Part shown: positions 1-7,288 of the stretch, piece by piece
Layout of the letters: the number at the start of each line of letters is the position of its first letter
How positions within the stretch are numbered: position 1 is the first letter of the stretch
From: Lentilactobacillus sunkii DSM 19904
Lineage (GTDB): Bacteria > Bacillota > Bacilli > Lactobacillales > Lactobacillaceae
Assembly: GCF_001435575.1 (NCBI RefSeq)
Contig: NZ_AZEA01000004.1
Coordinates: 40,093-104,092, forward strand
Direction of reading: 5' to 3'
Length of the DNA stretch: 64,000 bases
Notes under the pieces: generated by a model
The model's database searches: none
The model's input: the letters and a program-made list of their open reading frames with translations, nothing else
Told to the model about the DNA's origin: nothing
Made by a program: the position numbers and the translations under genes

Positions 1-68
1 AGGGTTTCAGTCAAAGTACCCTTAGAAACCGCATCACCCGGACCTCGTCGCACTCTAGGAGGATGCTC

Positions 69-278
69 TTGCTTACCGGAAAAATTAAAAGTTACAACCC
101 ACAAAATGCATTTGGCTTTATCACTCAAGACAGCGGTGAAGATGATTTGTTTTTCTTCAAAAATGCTTTTCCTGAAGATCAATATGGCACCATTCAAATC
201 GGCAGCCCGGTTGAATACGTCGTTGTTCAAGGACAAAAGGGGTCGCAAGCTGCCAAAGCCCACGTTACAGACAAATAA
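69..278 (+). CDS. Cold-shock-domain-like small protein
   Basis: A 69-residue protein resembling a single cold-shock (CSD) fold, a family that binds single-stranded RNA or DNA. The start TGKIKSYNPQNAFGFIT follows the CspA pattern GKVKWFN..KGFGFI, so the RNP1-like FGFI is present. The RNP2-like strand reads DLFFF instead of the usual VFVHF, so the binding face is unusually Phe-rich and lacks the conserved His. TTG at 69 is chosen because AGGAGG at 57-62 sits six bases before it; the ATG at 63 lies against that ribosome binding site. The frame is open to the window edge, but the upstream residues do not look like a CSD. A non-standard CSD paralog is more likely than the main Csp. Confidence 0.7.
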   Translation: MLTGKIKSYNPQNAFGFITQDSGEDDLFFFKNAFPEDQYGTIQIGSPVEYVVVQGQKGSQAAKAHVTDK

Positions 279-345
279 CCGTCTTGATTGCAAAGATCAG
301 GCTTTATTTGTAGAATGTTAATATTAACTAAAAAAGGTGATCGAG

Positions 346-888
346 TTGGATTTTGAAGAACGAGTAGTTGGCAGTGAAAAAATTTACGATGGTGCCATTA
401 TTAATGTTGAGAAGCAAACCGTTAAGCTGCCTGATGGTCAGACTTCCTTTCGGGAAATTGTTCATCATTCTGGTGCGGTCGGTATTCTAGCCCTCACTAA
501 AGACAATAAGATTATTCTTGAAAAACAGTGGCGGGCCCCTGTTAAGAAAACCACTATTGAGATTCCTGCCGGTAAGGTTGACGGCCGGGACAGCAGCTTT
601 CATGACACAGTTGTCCGGGAACTGAACGAAGAGATTCGTTATGTTCCAAAAACGATCAAAGAACTTTATGGCTTTTATTCATCCGTTGGCTTTTCTGATG
701 AGTTTATGAAGCTCTATCTGGCAGAAGATTTGGAACCAGTCAAAAACCAATTACCACGTGATAAGGGCGAGTTTCTTGAAGTATTTGAAAAAACGATGGA
801 TGAAGCCATCCAAATGATTGCGGACGGCGAAATTCAAGATGCAAAAACCATTACTGCAATTCAGTATTGGCAGTTAATGCAAAAGTAG
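346..888 (+). CDS. Nudix hydrolase, ADP-ribose pyrophosphatase-like
   Basis: A 180-residue Nudix protein of the ADP-ribose pyrophosphatase (NudF/YqkG) type, expected to cleave ADP-ribose to AMP and ribose 5-phosphate. EIPAGKV precedes the Nudix helix, and RELNEE (about residues 91-96) supplies the metal-binding glutamates. The box is not canonical: the acid upstream of the helix is shifted, and the Gly after EE is Arg98. TTG at 346 is preferred over GTG at 337 because the AAGGTGA binding site covers the latter. It leads a same-strand run with the small anchored protein and mtnN. The family is secure; the substrate is inferred. Confidence 0.82.
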   Translation: MDFEERVVGSEKIYDGAIINVEKQTVKLPDGQTSFREIVHHSGAVGILALTKDNKIILEKQWRAPVKKTTIEIPAGKVDGRDSSFHDTVVRELNEEIRYVPKTIKELYGFYSSVGFSDEFMKLYLAEDLEPVKNQLPRDKGEFLEVFEKTMDEAIQMIADGEIQDAKTITAIQYWQLMQK

Positions 889-901
889 GTGACCATTTAA
901 C

Positions 902-1231
902 TTGGCGATCGATGATAACAAAAAGGGTGATGGGAAGCCATTAACCCGGGAACAGTACCGAAAATTAAAGCTTCAACAAGAAGAAGATTTTGAAGCCCGC
1001 GATAAACGGCGGGTACAGGTTGAACGGGAATATGCCAGAAAGCATCAACAAGGAGAACCAATTGCACAACCTGAACCTCAGCCAACAACCCGTGCCCACG
1101 AAAATGTTAAGCCGGCAGAAGATTTTAAGACACCGCGATGGCATCGAATTAATCGTAAATTGAATTGGACAATCACAATCTTAATTTTGTTGATGGTGGT
1201 CGTCTTTTTGGTGTTGTTTTTTGTTAACTAA
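902..1231 (+). CDS. Small C-terminally anchored membrane protein, unknown function
   Basis: I do not recognise a named function for this 109-residue protein. Residues 1-80 are highly charged and helical, rich in Lys, Arg, Glu and Gln, with a Pro-containing stretch (QPEPQPTT). About residues 88-108 form one hydrophobic segment at the very end, so it looks tail-anchored with the charged part in the cytoplasm. The start is TTG at 902, with AGGTGA nine bases upstream overlapping the end of the Nudix gene. It lies between the Nudix gene and mtnN and is probably cotranscribed with both. Confidence 0.7.
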   Translation: MAIDDNKKGDGKPLTREQYRKLKLQQEEDFEARDKRRVQVEREYARKHQQGEPIAQPEPQPTTRAHENVKPAEDFKTPRWHRINRKLNWTITILILLMVVVFLVLFFVN

Positions 1232-1242
1232 GGAGAATTTAA

Positions 1243-1932
1243 ATGACTTACGGAATTATTTGTGCAATGGACGAAGAACTTGCAATCCTGAAAGAAGCCT
1301 TGTCTGGCGAACAAACTAAACACTATGGCAATGCCGATTATTATCTTGGCGCTATTCATGGTCAACAATTAGTGATTGTTAAATCAGGAATTGGTAAAGT
1401 TCAAGCTGGAATAACGACATCGACTTTAATTAATGCGTTCCATGTGGATGCGGTGATTAATTCGGGCTCGGCTGGTGGAATTGGTGATGGCTTATCCGTG
1501 GGTGACATTGTTGTTGCAACTGAAACAGCCTATCACGATGTCGATGTGACCACTTCTGGTTATAAAGTGGGCCAGCTGCCTGGATTTCCAGCAAGATTTC
1601 CTGCGTCTGACAAGTTGGCTGCCAAAATTGTTAAAGCTGCCAAGAATAGCGGCGTTCCTGCTCATGAAGGCTTGATCGTTTCGGGCGATCAATTTATTGC
1701 CGATAGCAACAAAATTGCTGAGATCAAACGTAACTTCCCAGATGCCCTTTGTTCGGAAATGGAAGGGGCAGCCGTTGGCCAGGTTGCCTATCAAAATAAG
1801 ATTCCTTATGCTGTTATTCGGGCAATGTCGGATGTTGGCGATGAAAATGCTGAAATGAGTTTTGATAAGTTTATTATCATTGCCGGGAAAAAATCCGGTC
1901 AGATGTTGATTGACCTCTTTAAGAACGAGTGA
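1243..1932 (+). CDS. mtnN: 5'-methylthioadenosine/S-adenosylhomocysteine nucleosidase
   Basis: A 229-residue Pfs/MTAN enzyme. It removes adenine from methylthioadenosine and S-adenosylhomocysteine, recycling SAM by-products and supplying S-ribosylhomocysteine to LuxS where present. Key residues fall at the same numbers as in the E. coli enzyme: Glu12 (MDEEL), Glu174 in SEMEGAA, and Asp197 in MSDVGD. The NSGSAGG motif near residue 75 is the phosphorylase-fold substrate loop. ATG follows AAGGAG. It sits 11 bases after the anchored protein and just before the cysteine desulfurase. Confidence 0.95.
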   Translation: MTYGIICAMDEELAILKEALSGEQTKHYGNADYYLGAIHGQQLVIVKSGIGKVQAGITTSTLINAFHVDAVINSGSAGGIGDGLSVGDIVVATETAYHDVDVTTSGYKVGQLPGFPARFPASDKLAAKIVKAAKNSGVPAHEGLIVSGDQFIADSNKIAEIKRNFPDALCSEMEGAAVGQVAYQNKIPYAVIRAMSDVGDENAEMSFDKFIIIAGKKSGQMLIDLFKNE

Positions 1933-1950
1933 ATTTAGGAAGTGAAAATA

Positions 1951-3114
1951 GTGAAAGAAATATATTTGGACAACGCTGCTACAACCCCGGTTTCCGAGGA
2001 AGTTTACACTGAATTGATGGACAAGTACAAAAACATTTATGGAAATGCTTCAACACTATATGGATTGGGACGCGAATCCAAAGCAATTATGGAGAGTTCC
2101 AGAGATATCATTGCCAAAAGCATTAACGCTGATCCCGACGACATTGTCTTTACAAGCGGTGGCTCAGAGAGTGATAACACTGCGATAACTCAAACTGCTA
2201 TTGCCCGGAAATCACTTGGGAATCACATTATTACGACGGCAATTGAGCATGAAGCCGTTTTAAGGCCCTGTGAGGCTCTTGAAAAGATGGGGTTCAGAGT
2301 TACCTATTTACCGGTCGATCAGTACGGAAACATCTCATTAGACGACTTTAAAGCTGCATTGGACGATGACACCATCCTGGTTTCCATTATGACTGGAAAT
2401 AACGAGGTTGGTTCTGTTATGCCGATTCACGAAATCGGTGAGATTTTGAAAGACCATCAAGCCTGGTTCCACACTGATGCGGTTCAGGCTTATGGTTTGT
2501 TGGATATTGATGTTCAACGCGATCACATTGACATGCTTTCAACTTCCGCCCACAAGATTAACGGGCCTAAGATGATTGGTTTCTTGTATCGTCGCAAGGG
2601 CGTTAATTTTCCAAGCTTGATCAAGGGTGGCGATCAAGAAGAAAAGCGTCGTGCCGGCACTGAAAATGTTCCTGCCATCGCTGGATTTGCCAAAGCAGTT
2701 GAGACGATTACTTCCGAAGAAAAGGCTCACCGTCAATCCAAATATTTGAAATTTAAGCATTATATTGCCGATAAACTAAAGGCAAATGGTGTTGAGTTTG
2801 AAGTCAACGGCCGGATTACTGAAGATAATTTAAATCATGTGTTTAATATTTGGCTCAAAGGAGTTTCAACCTACGTGATGCAGACAAATCTGGATCTCGC
2901 TGGGATTGCTGTATCCGGTGGTTCGGCATGTACTGCCGGCAGCATTGAGCCTTCCCACGTCCTGGTTGCAATGTATGGTAAAGACAGCCCACGCATAAGT
3001 GAGTCAATCCGAATCAGCTTTGGGCGGTATAATGAAATTGAAGACCTGGACAAACTGGTAGATGCAATTACCAAGATTGTTAATCGGGTAAAAAACAAGG
3101 GGGTAAAGATGTAA
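1951..3114 (+). CDS. nifS: NifS/IscS-type cysteine desulfurase
   Basis: A 387-residue class V PLP enzyme that takes sulfur from cysteine as a persulfide for tRNA thiolation or Fe-S assembly. It has LDNAATTP at the N-terminus, the PLP lysine in SAHKINGPK (Lys202), and the catalytic cysteine in GGSACTAGS (Cys327). The short active-site loop resembles IscS/NifS group I enzymes. GTG at 1951 is chosen over GTG at 1942 because the latter overlaps the AGGAAG binding site. The stop overlaps the next start (TAATG). No iscU or thiI is adjacent; mnmA lies 10.5 kb downstream, so a role in tRNA thiolation is inference. Confidence 0.93.
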   Translation: MKEIYLDNAATTPVSEEVYTELMDKYKNIYGNASTLYGLGRESKAIMESSRDIIAKSINADPDDIVFTSGGSESDNTAITQTAIARKSLGNHIITTAIEHEAVLRPCEALEKMGFRVTYLPVDQYGNISLDDFKAALDDDTILVSIMTGNNEVGSVMPIHEIGEILKDHQAWFHTDAVQAYGLLDIDVQRDHIDMLSTSAHKINGPKMIGFLYRRKGVNFPSLIKGGDQEEKRRAGTENVPAIAGFAKAVETITSEEKAHRQSKYLKFKHYIADKLKANGVEFEVNGRITEDNLNHVFNIWLKGVSTYVMQTNLDLAGIAVSGGSACTAGSIEPSHVLVAMYGKDSPRISESIRISFGRYNEIEDLDKLVDAITKIVNRVKNKGVKM

Positions 3115-3458
3115 TGGCATTTTCAAAAACTGGTAAGGTAAACGGTGACGATACAGTTTATGAATTGAAAGACAACGTTAAGCGTTTCACCTTACGTGAT
3201 TTAGGATTTATTGAAGGTAAAACCGGTGTCTTTTCGTTGGAAAAATCACTCGATCCAACGTCACCTTATAACGCAAATTATAAGTTCAAAATGAAGGTTG
3301 ATAAAGAATTGACCGGTTTCAGAATGGCGATTACCACCGGTAATGGTTTGGAAAAGGTCAACATCTTCAACAACCCGGATACTGAACAAAGTGTTGAACA
3401 ATATCAATTTATTATTAACGATCTGATTGATCGGGATGTCATCAAAAGACAAGTGTGA
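3114..3458 (+). CDS. DUF1831 protein, partner of cysteine desulfurase
   Basis: A 114-residue soluble protein of the DUF1831 family, which in lactobacilli is usually encoded directly after a NifS-like desulfurase. No catalytic motif or cysteine pair is visible. The sequence alternates short strands and charged turns (LRDLGF, YKFKMKVDKEL), consistent with a small alpha/beta fold. Translational coupling is likely because its ATG shares a base with the nifS stop. A role as accessory factor to the desulfurase is inferred from this pairing alone. Confidence 0.8.
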   Translation: MAFSKTGKVNGDDTVYELKDNVKRFTLRDLGFIEGKTGVFSLEKSLDPTSPYNANYKFKMKVDKELTGFRMAITTGNGLEKVNIFNNPDTEQSVEQYQFIINDLIDRDVIKRQV

Positions 3459-3534
3459 TGAGCGTCAATTGCGTCGAATTAAGTTTAATCGAAGTAACCA
3501 TGACTTTTGCATAAACTAAAAAATCATTTGCTTA

Positions 3535-3580
3535 ACAGCCACCAACTCAACCAAATGAGTTGGTGGCTGTTTTATTTTTT
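3535..3580 (+). terminator. Rho-independent terminator after nifS-DUF1831
   Basis: A perfect 15-bp stem (3535-3549 with 3556-3570) with a six-base loop is followed by a T-rich tract to 3580. It ends the mtnN-nifS-DUF1831 transcript. Confidence 0.9.
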
Positions 3581-3589
3581 CGAAAACCA

Positions 3590-3618
3590 TTGACACTGTA
3601 ATACAAAAGGAATAAATT
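3590..3618 (+). promoter_or_regulatory. Promoter of first branched-chain aminotransferase
   Basis: TTGACA at 3590-3595 and TAAATT at 3613-3618 are separated by 17 bases. The leader to the start codon is about 160 nt. I see no T-box or clear CodY box in it. Confidence 0.6.
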
Positions 3619-3784
3619 AGACAATAATTAAGATATGATGATAAACGGATAAGTAATGATCTTATGAACAACTCAGAGCGCCACGTTCGTCTGATGATTT
3701 CTTACATATCTGAATTGTAGAAACCATACTTAGTTACAACGCTTATCACCTGCTTAATCAATATTTTAAGGAGGACACATATAC

Positions 3785-4810
3785 ATGGCAAAACAAAAGT
3801 TAGAAGATCTTGATTGGACCAACCTTGGATTCGCATATCGGGATTTACCATATAGTTATAACGAGGAATTTAAGGATGGCAAGTGGCAAAATGGTGGCTT
3901 GACCACTGACTCATCGTTAACCTTCAACGAAGCAGCCGAAGACTTACATTACGGTCAGGAAGTTTTTGAAGGGATGAAGGCATATCGTACAAAGGACGGC
4001 AAAATTCAGCTTTTCCGTCCCAACATGAATGCAAAGCGTTTCAACAATTCGGCTGATCGATTAGTCATGGAACGTTACCCAGAAGATAAATTTGTTGATG
4101 CTGTAAAGCAGGTTGTTAAAGCCAACGCAGACTTTGTCCCACCGTACGGTACCGGCGGTTCACTTTACATTCGCCCGTTTATGGTTGGAACTGAACCATT
4201 AGTTGGTGTTTCACCTTCATCAACCTACACTTTCCATATTTATGCCACTCCGGTTGGTGCCTATATCAAAGGGCTTCATCCAATGCCATACATGGTCAGC
4301 AAGTATGACCGAGCCGCATATGCCGGAACCGGTCAGGCCAAGACAGCCGGTAACTATGCCGGTAGTTTGTTAGCCGCAAAGGAAGCCAAAGATAACGGCT
4401 TTGCTGGTGAACTTTATCTGGATCCTCGTCAACATAAGTACATTGATGAATTTGGCGGTGCCAACTTCTACGCTATCGGCAAAGATGGTAAGTTCTACAC
4501 CCCAAAGTCTCACTCAATCCTGCCTTCAATCACGAAGAAGTCAATCTTACAAATCGCAAAAGACTTAGGATTGGATCCTTCCGAAACCAACATTGACGTT
4601 AATGATCTTGATGAATATACAGAAGCAGGGGCCATGGGTACTGCCGCCGTTATTTCACCAGTTGGTTCATTAACCAATAATGGCAAGAAGCATGTCTTCT
4701 ACAGTGAAACTGAACCAGGACCCGTTACTCAAAAACTTTACGATACATTGTTTGGTATTCAATCAGGTGATGTAGAAGATAAATATGGCTGGGTTGTTCC
4801 AGTCGAATAA
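3785..4810 (+). CDS. ilvE: Branched-chain amino acid aminotransferase, copy 1
   Basis: A 341-residue class IV aminotransferase that transfers the amino group between Leu, Ile or Val and 2-oxoglutarate. The PLP lysine is Lys186 in GQAKTAGNYAGS. Other family marks are LHYGQEVFEGMKAY, SLYIRPFM, and GTAAVISPVGS near the phosphate-binding site. ATG at 3785 follows AAGGAGG by ten bases. No ilv or leu biosynthetic genes flank it, so it may act mainly in branched-chain amino acid catabolism. It is followed by its own terminator and then by a diverged paralog. Confidence 0.95.
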   Translation: MAKQKLEDLDWTNLGFAYRDLPYSYNEEFKDGKWQNGGLTTDSSLTFNEAAEDLHYGQEVFEGMKAYRTKDGKIQLFRPNMNAKRFNNSADRLVMERYPEDKFVDAVKQVVKANADFVPPYGTGGSLYIRPFMVGTEPLVGVSPSSTYTFHIYATPVGAYIKGLHPMPYMVSKYDRAAYAGTGQAKTAGNYAGSLLAAKEAKDNGFAGELYLDPRQHKYIDEFGGANFYAIGKDGKFYTPKSHSILPSITKKSILQIAKDLGLDPSETNIDVNDLDEYTEAGAMGTAAVISPVGSLTNNGKKHVFYSETEPGPVTQKLYDTLFGIQSGDVEDKYGWVVPVE

Positions 4811-4823
4811 TGATTAAATGAAA

Positions 4824-4857
4824 GTTGGCTGTCGTCATTGACGATGGCCACTTTTTT
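4824..4857 (+). terminator. Terminator between the two aminotransferase genes
   Basis: TGGC-TG-TCGTC pairs with GACGA-TG-GCCA (G-U wobbles in the middle) around the loop ATT, followed by six T residues. Confidence 0.75.
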
Positions 4858-4881
4858 GATGTCAAAACGACCTGAAAGCGA

Positions 4882-4910
4882 TTGACATTTTCGTCATCAA
4901 ACATTAGAAT
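4882..4910 (+). promoter_or_regulatory. Strong promoter of second branched-chain aminotransferase
   Basis: TTGACA at 4882-4887, a 17-base spacer and TAGAAT at 4905-4910, 57 bases before the start codon. The paralog can therefore be transcribed on its own. Confidence 0.8.
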
Positions 4911-4966
4911 ATTAGAAATTGGTTAGACCGATTAAATACTTACTACATATCCTCAGGAGGGACACT

Positions 4967-6004
4967 ATGGCAAAAGCAAAACCGGCAGCACAAATTGATT
5001 GGGAAAACTTGGGATTCGATTATATGGATTTACCATATCGATTCTTAGCCCATTATAAAGATGGTCAATGGGATGATGGCGAATTGACCGAAGACGGAAC
5101 GTTACATATCAGCGAAGGCTCGACCGGACTCCACTATGGTCAGGCTGATTTCGAAGGACTCAAAGCATACCGAACAAAGGACGGCAGCATTAATTTATTC
5201 AGACCGGATCAAAATGCTCAACGGATGCAAAGATCCTGTGCCCGTTTATTAATGCCGGCATTCCCGGAAGACAAATTTGTTGCGGCAGTTAAAAAAGTGG
5301 TCGCAGCCAATGCAGATTACGTACCGCCATACGGTACCGGTGGGACGTTATACTTACGGCCGTTGATGATTGGGGTTGGCGGCAACATCGGCGTTCATCC
5401 CGCACAGGAATATATCTTCACTATTTTTGCAATGCCCGTTGGCGCCTACTACAAGGGTGGCTTAAAGCCAACGAATTTCACAACTTCATACTACGATCGG
5501 GCTGCTCCTCATGGGACTGGTCAAAGCAAAGTCGGCGGTAATTATGGTGGTAGCCTGCTTCCTGGAGATGAAGCCCATAAAGCCGGGTATTCTGACGTGA
5601 TTTACCTGGATCCAGCAACTCATACCAAGATCGAAGAAGCCGGTTCGGCCAACTTCTTTGGAATTACCAAAGATGACCAGTTTGTGACACCCAAATCAGA
5701 TTCCATTTTACCAAGTATTACCAAGTACTCACTACTTTATCTGGCAGAACATCGCTTGGGCTTAAAAGCAGTTGAAGGGGATGTCTTCATTGACGATCTG
5801 GATCGCTTTAAAGAGGCCGGCGCTATGGGAACGGCAGCTGTTATTGCACCAATCGGCGGGATCGAGTATAAAGACAAGCTTCACGTTTTCTACAGTGAAA
5901 CAGAGGTCGCTCCGATCACCAAGAAACTATACAATGAGTTGACTGGCATCCAATTCGGGGATGTTGAAGCCCCAGAAGGCTGGATTCAAAAAGTTGAAGT
6001 ATAA
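4967..6004 (+). CDS. ilvE: Branched-chain amino acid aminotransferase, copy 2
   Basis: A 345-residue class IV aminotransferase clearly paralogous to the upstream gene (shared IDWENLGF/LDWTNLGF start, LHYGQ, PPYGTGG, GAMGTAAVI). The PLP lysine is Lys188 in GQSKVGGNYGGS. Its ligand region differs (LRPLMIGVGGNIGVHP, GGLKPTNF), so substrate preference may have shifted. ATG at 4967 is chosen because CAGGAGGG lies just upstream; the frame stays open further 5' but without a binding site. Separate promoter and terminator make it an independent unit. Confidence 0.92.
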   Translation: MAKAKPAAQIDWENLGFDYMDLPYRFLAHYKDGQWDDGELTEDGTLHISEGSTGLHYGQADFEGLKAYRTKDGSINLFRPDQNAQRMQRSCARLLMPAFPEDKFVAAVKKVVAANADYVPPYGTGGTLYLRPLMIGVGGNIGVHPAQEYIFTIFAMPVGAYYKGGLKPTNFTTSYYDRAAPHGTGQSKVGGNYGGSLLPGDEAHKAGYSDVIYLDPATHTKIEEAGSANFFGITKDDQFVTPKSDSILPSITKYSLLYLAEHRLGLKAVEGDVFIDDLDRFKEAGAMGTAAVIAPIGGIEYKDKLHVFYSETEVAPITKKLYNELTGIQFGDVEAPEGWIQKVEV

Positions 6005-6017
6005 ATGATTTTGACAG

Positions 6018-6057
6018 AGGCTGATTTCCCTACAATGAACGGGAAACAGCCTTTTTC
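6018..6057 (+). terminator. Terminator after second aminotransferase
   Basis: AGGCTG-A-TTTCCC (6018-6030) pairs with GGGAAA-CAGCCT (6041-6052), leaving one unpaired A, followed by a T run. Confidence 0.85.
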
Positions 6058-6083
6058 TGAAAGAAAGATCGGGGGCAGGTACA

Positions 6084-6920
6084 TTGATTAAAAGAGAAGG
6101 TCATTCACATACAGAGTTTTGTCCCCATGGCAGTGGTGATGATGTCGAGTTGATGATTCAAAAGGCCATCAAGTTGGGCTTTAAAGAATATAGCATTACC
6201 GAACATTCGCCGTTGCCGGAAGAATTCGCCGATTTTTACCAGGGTCAATTGACAGGTTTAACGGAAGCGTCAATGGCTGCAGCTGATTTGGATGCCTATT
6301 TTGCCAAAGCTAATCATATGAGAGAAAAGTATGCTGATCAAATTAAAATTCACATTGGGTTTGAAGTCGACTATCTTGCCGATTTTACCGACTGGACACG
6401 TGAATTTTTGAATCAGTATGGTCCTCAAACGACTGACAACATTCTTTCGGTTCATTTTATGAAAGGTAAGAATGGTAAATATTGGTGTGTTGACGATACC
6501 CCCGAGGACTTTCGAGAAGGGCTTTTGAGTCAGAACCCTCATTCACAAGAATTATATGCGGCATATTTTCACGAGGTCTTGGCATCAGCCCAAGCTGATC
6601 TGGGTCAATATGCCCCGAACCGAATCGGCCACATGACGTTGATTAAGAAATTTCAGGATCTGTTTGATTTGGACCGGAAATTCTCATCAGATAATGGGCA
6701 AATCATCACTTCAATATTGCATACAGTTAAAGAGCAGGGCAGAGAACTGGATCTGAACGCTGCCGGACTTTATAAACAATTCTGTAATGAACAGTATCCA
6801 ACCTATTCCATCATCAAGATGGCAAAACAATTAAAGATTCCAATGGTTTATGGAAGTGACGCCCATAGCATTGATGATATTGGCCGCGGATACAATGGCG
6901 TGGTTTCTTTAGCTGAATAA
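6084..6920 (+). CDS. hisJ: Histidinol-phosphatase, PHP family (HisJ/HisK)
   Basis: A 278-residue PHP-domain phosphatase expected to convert histidinol phosphate to histidinol. Metal-ligand motifs appear in order: GHSHTEFCPHG at the N-terminus, ITEHSPLP near residue 39, IGFEVDY near 95, LSVHFM near 118, and YGSDAHSIDDIG near the C-terminus. The start is TTG at 6084 with only a weak GGGGGCAGG site upstream. It lies before the His T-box, so it is not under that leader. HisB of this operon lacks the phosphatase domain, so this gene supplies the missing step. Confidence 0.9.
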   Translation: MIKREGHSHTEFCPHGSGDDVELMIQKAIKLGFKEYSITEHSPLPEEFADFYQGQLTGLTEASMAAADLDAYFAKANHMREKYADQIKIHIGFEVDYLADFTDWTREFLNQYGPQTTDNILSVHFMKGKNGKYWCVDDTPEDFREGLLSQNPHSQELYAAYFHEVLASAQADLGQYAPNRIGHMTLIKKFQDLFDLDRKFSSDNGQIITSILHTVKEQGRELDLNAAGLYKQFCNEQYPTYSIIKMAKQLKIPMVYGSDAHSIDDIGRGYNGVVSLAE

Positions 6921-6925
6921 ATGGC

Positions 6926-6953
6926 TTGACTTTTAAATGGTTCATGATATTAT
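6926..6953 (+). promoter_or_regulatory. Promoter of the T-box his operon
   Basis: TTGACT at 6926-6931 and TATTAT at 6948-6953 are spaced 16 bases apart. Transcription from about 6960 would give a leader of roughly 320 nt that carries the T-box. Confidence 0.6.
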
Positions 6954-6984
6954 ATGAAGTTAATAAAGATAATTTAATAAAATA

Positions 6985-7266
6985 AGGTTTTGATTAGAAA
7001 AAGTAATCGGCATCTAAATTAAAGAGAGCTCCGTGGCTGAGAAGGAGTATTTTGAACCGGTGAACACACATCTATGAACCAATCGGTTGAACATAGTAGG
7101 CCGGTTCGCATGTTTAGCGTTATCAGGGTTACCATATCTGTTATCACAGGATGACTAGATATTGGCAACGTAAGGCCGGCTACTGTGAGGTAGCGGCAAA
7201 TTGAGGTGGAACCACGACTTTAAGGCGTCCTCGAAGACTGGATATCAGTTTTCGAGGACTTTTTTT
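6985..7266 (+). promoter_or_regulatory. T-box leader, histidine-specific
   Basis: A tRNA-sensing riboswitch. An AGAGAG element (from 7023) opens stem I, GTGGCTGAGAA follows at 7033-7043, and GGTGAACACACATC at 7059-7072 reads as a specifier loop in which the codon after GAA is CAC (histidine). The conserved T-box GAGGTGGAACCACG lies at 7203-7216. A terminator stem (GTCCTCGAA at 7227-7235 with TTCGAGGAC at 7251-7259) plus a T run follows 11 bases after the T-box. Uncharged tRNA-His should stabilise the antiterminator and switch on hisZ to hisC. The acceptor bulge reads UGGA, which would pair best with a U discriminator base; this is unexpected for tRNA-His. Outer boundaries are approximate. Confidence 0.9.
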
Positions 7267-7288
7267 ATAGAAATAGGAAGTGAGCATG

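Noticed and set aside
1-25. Possible C-terminus of an upstream gene (frame ending GFQSKYP then stop at 23-25)
   Set aside because: Seven residues are too few to identify, and other frames are also open to the window edge.
106-321. Alternative open frame overlapping the cold-shock-like gene
   Set aside because: No ribosome binding site and no recognisable protein; it is a shifted frame of the real gene.
3600-3785. T-box or CodY box in the leader of the first branched-chain aminotransferase
   Set aside because: No T-box core sequence and no good match to AATTTTCWGAAAATT.
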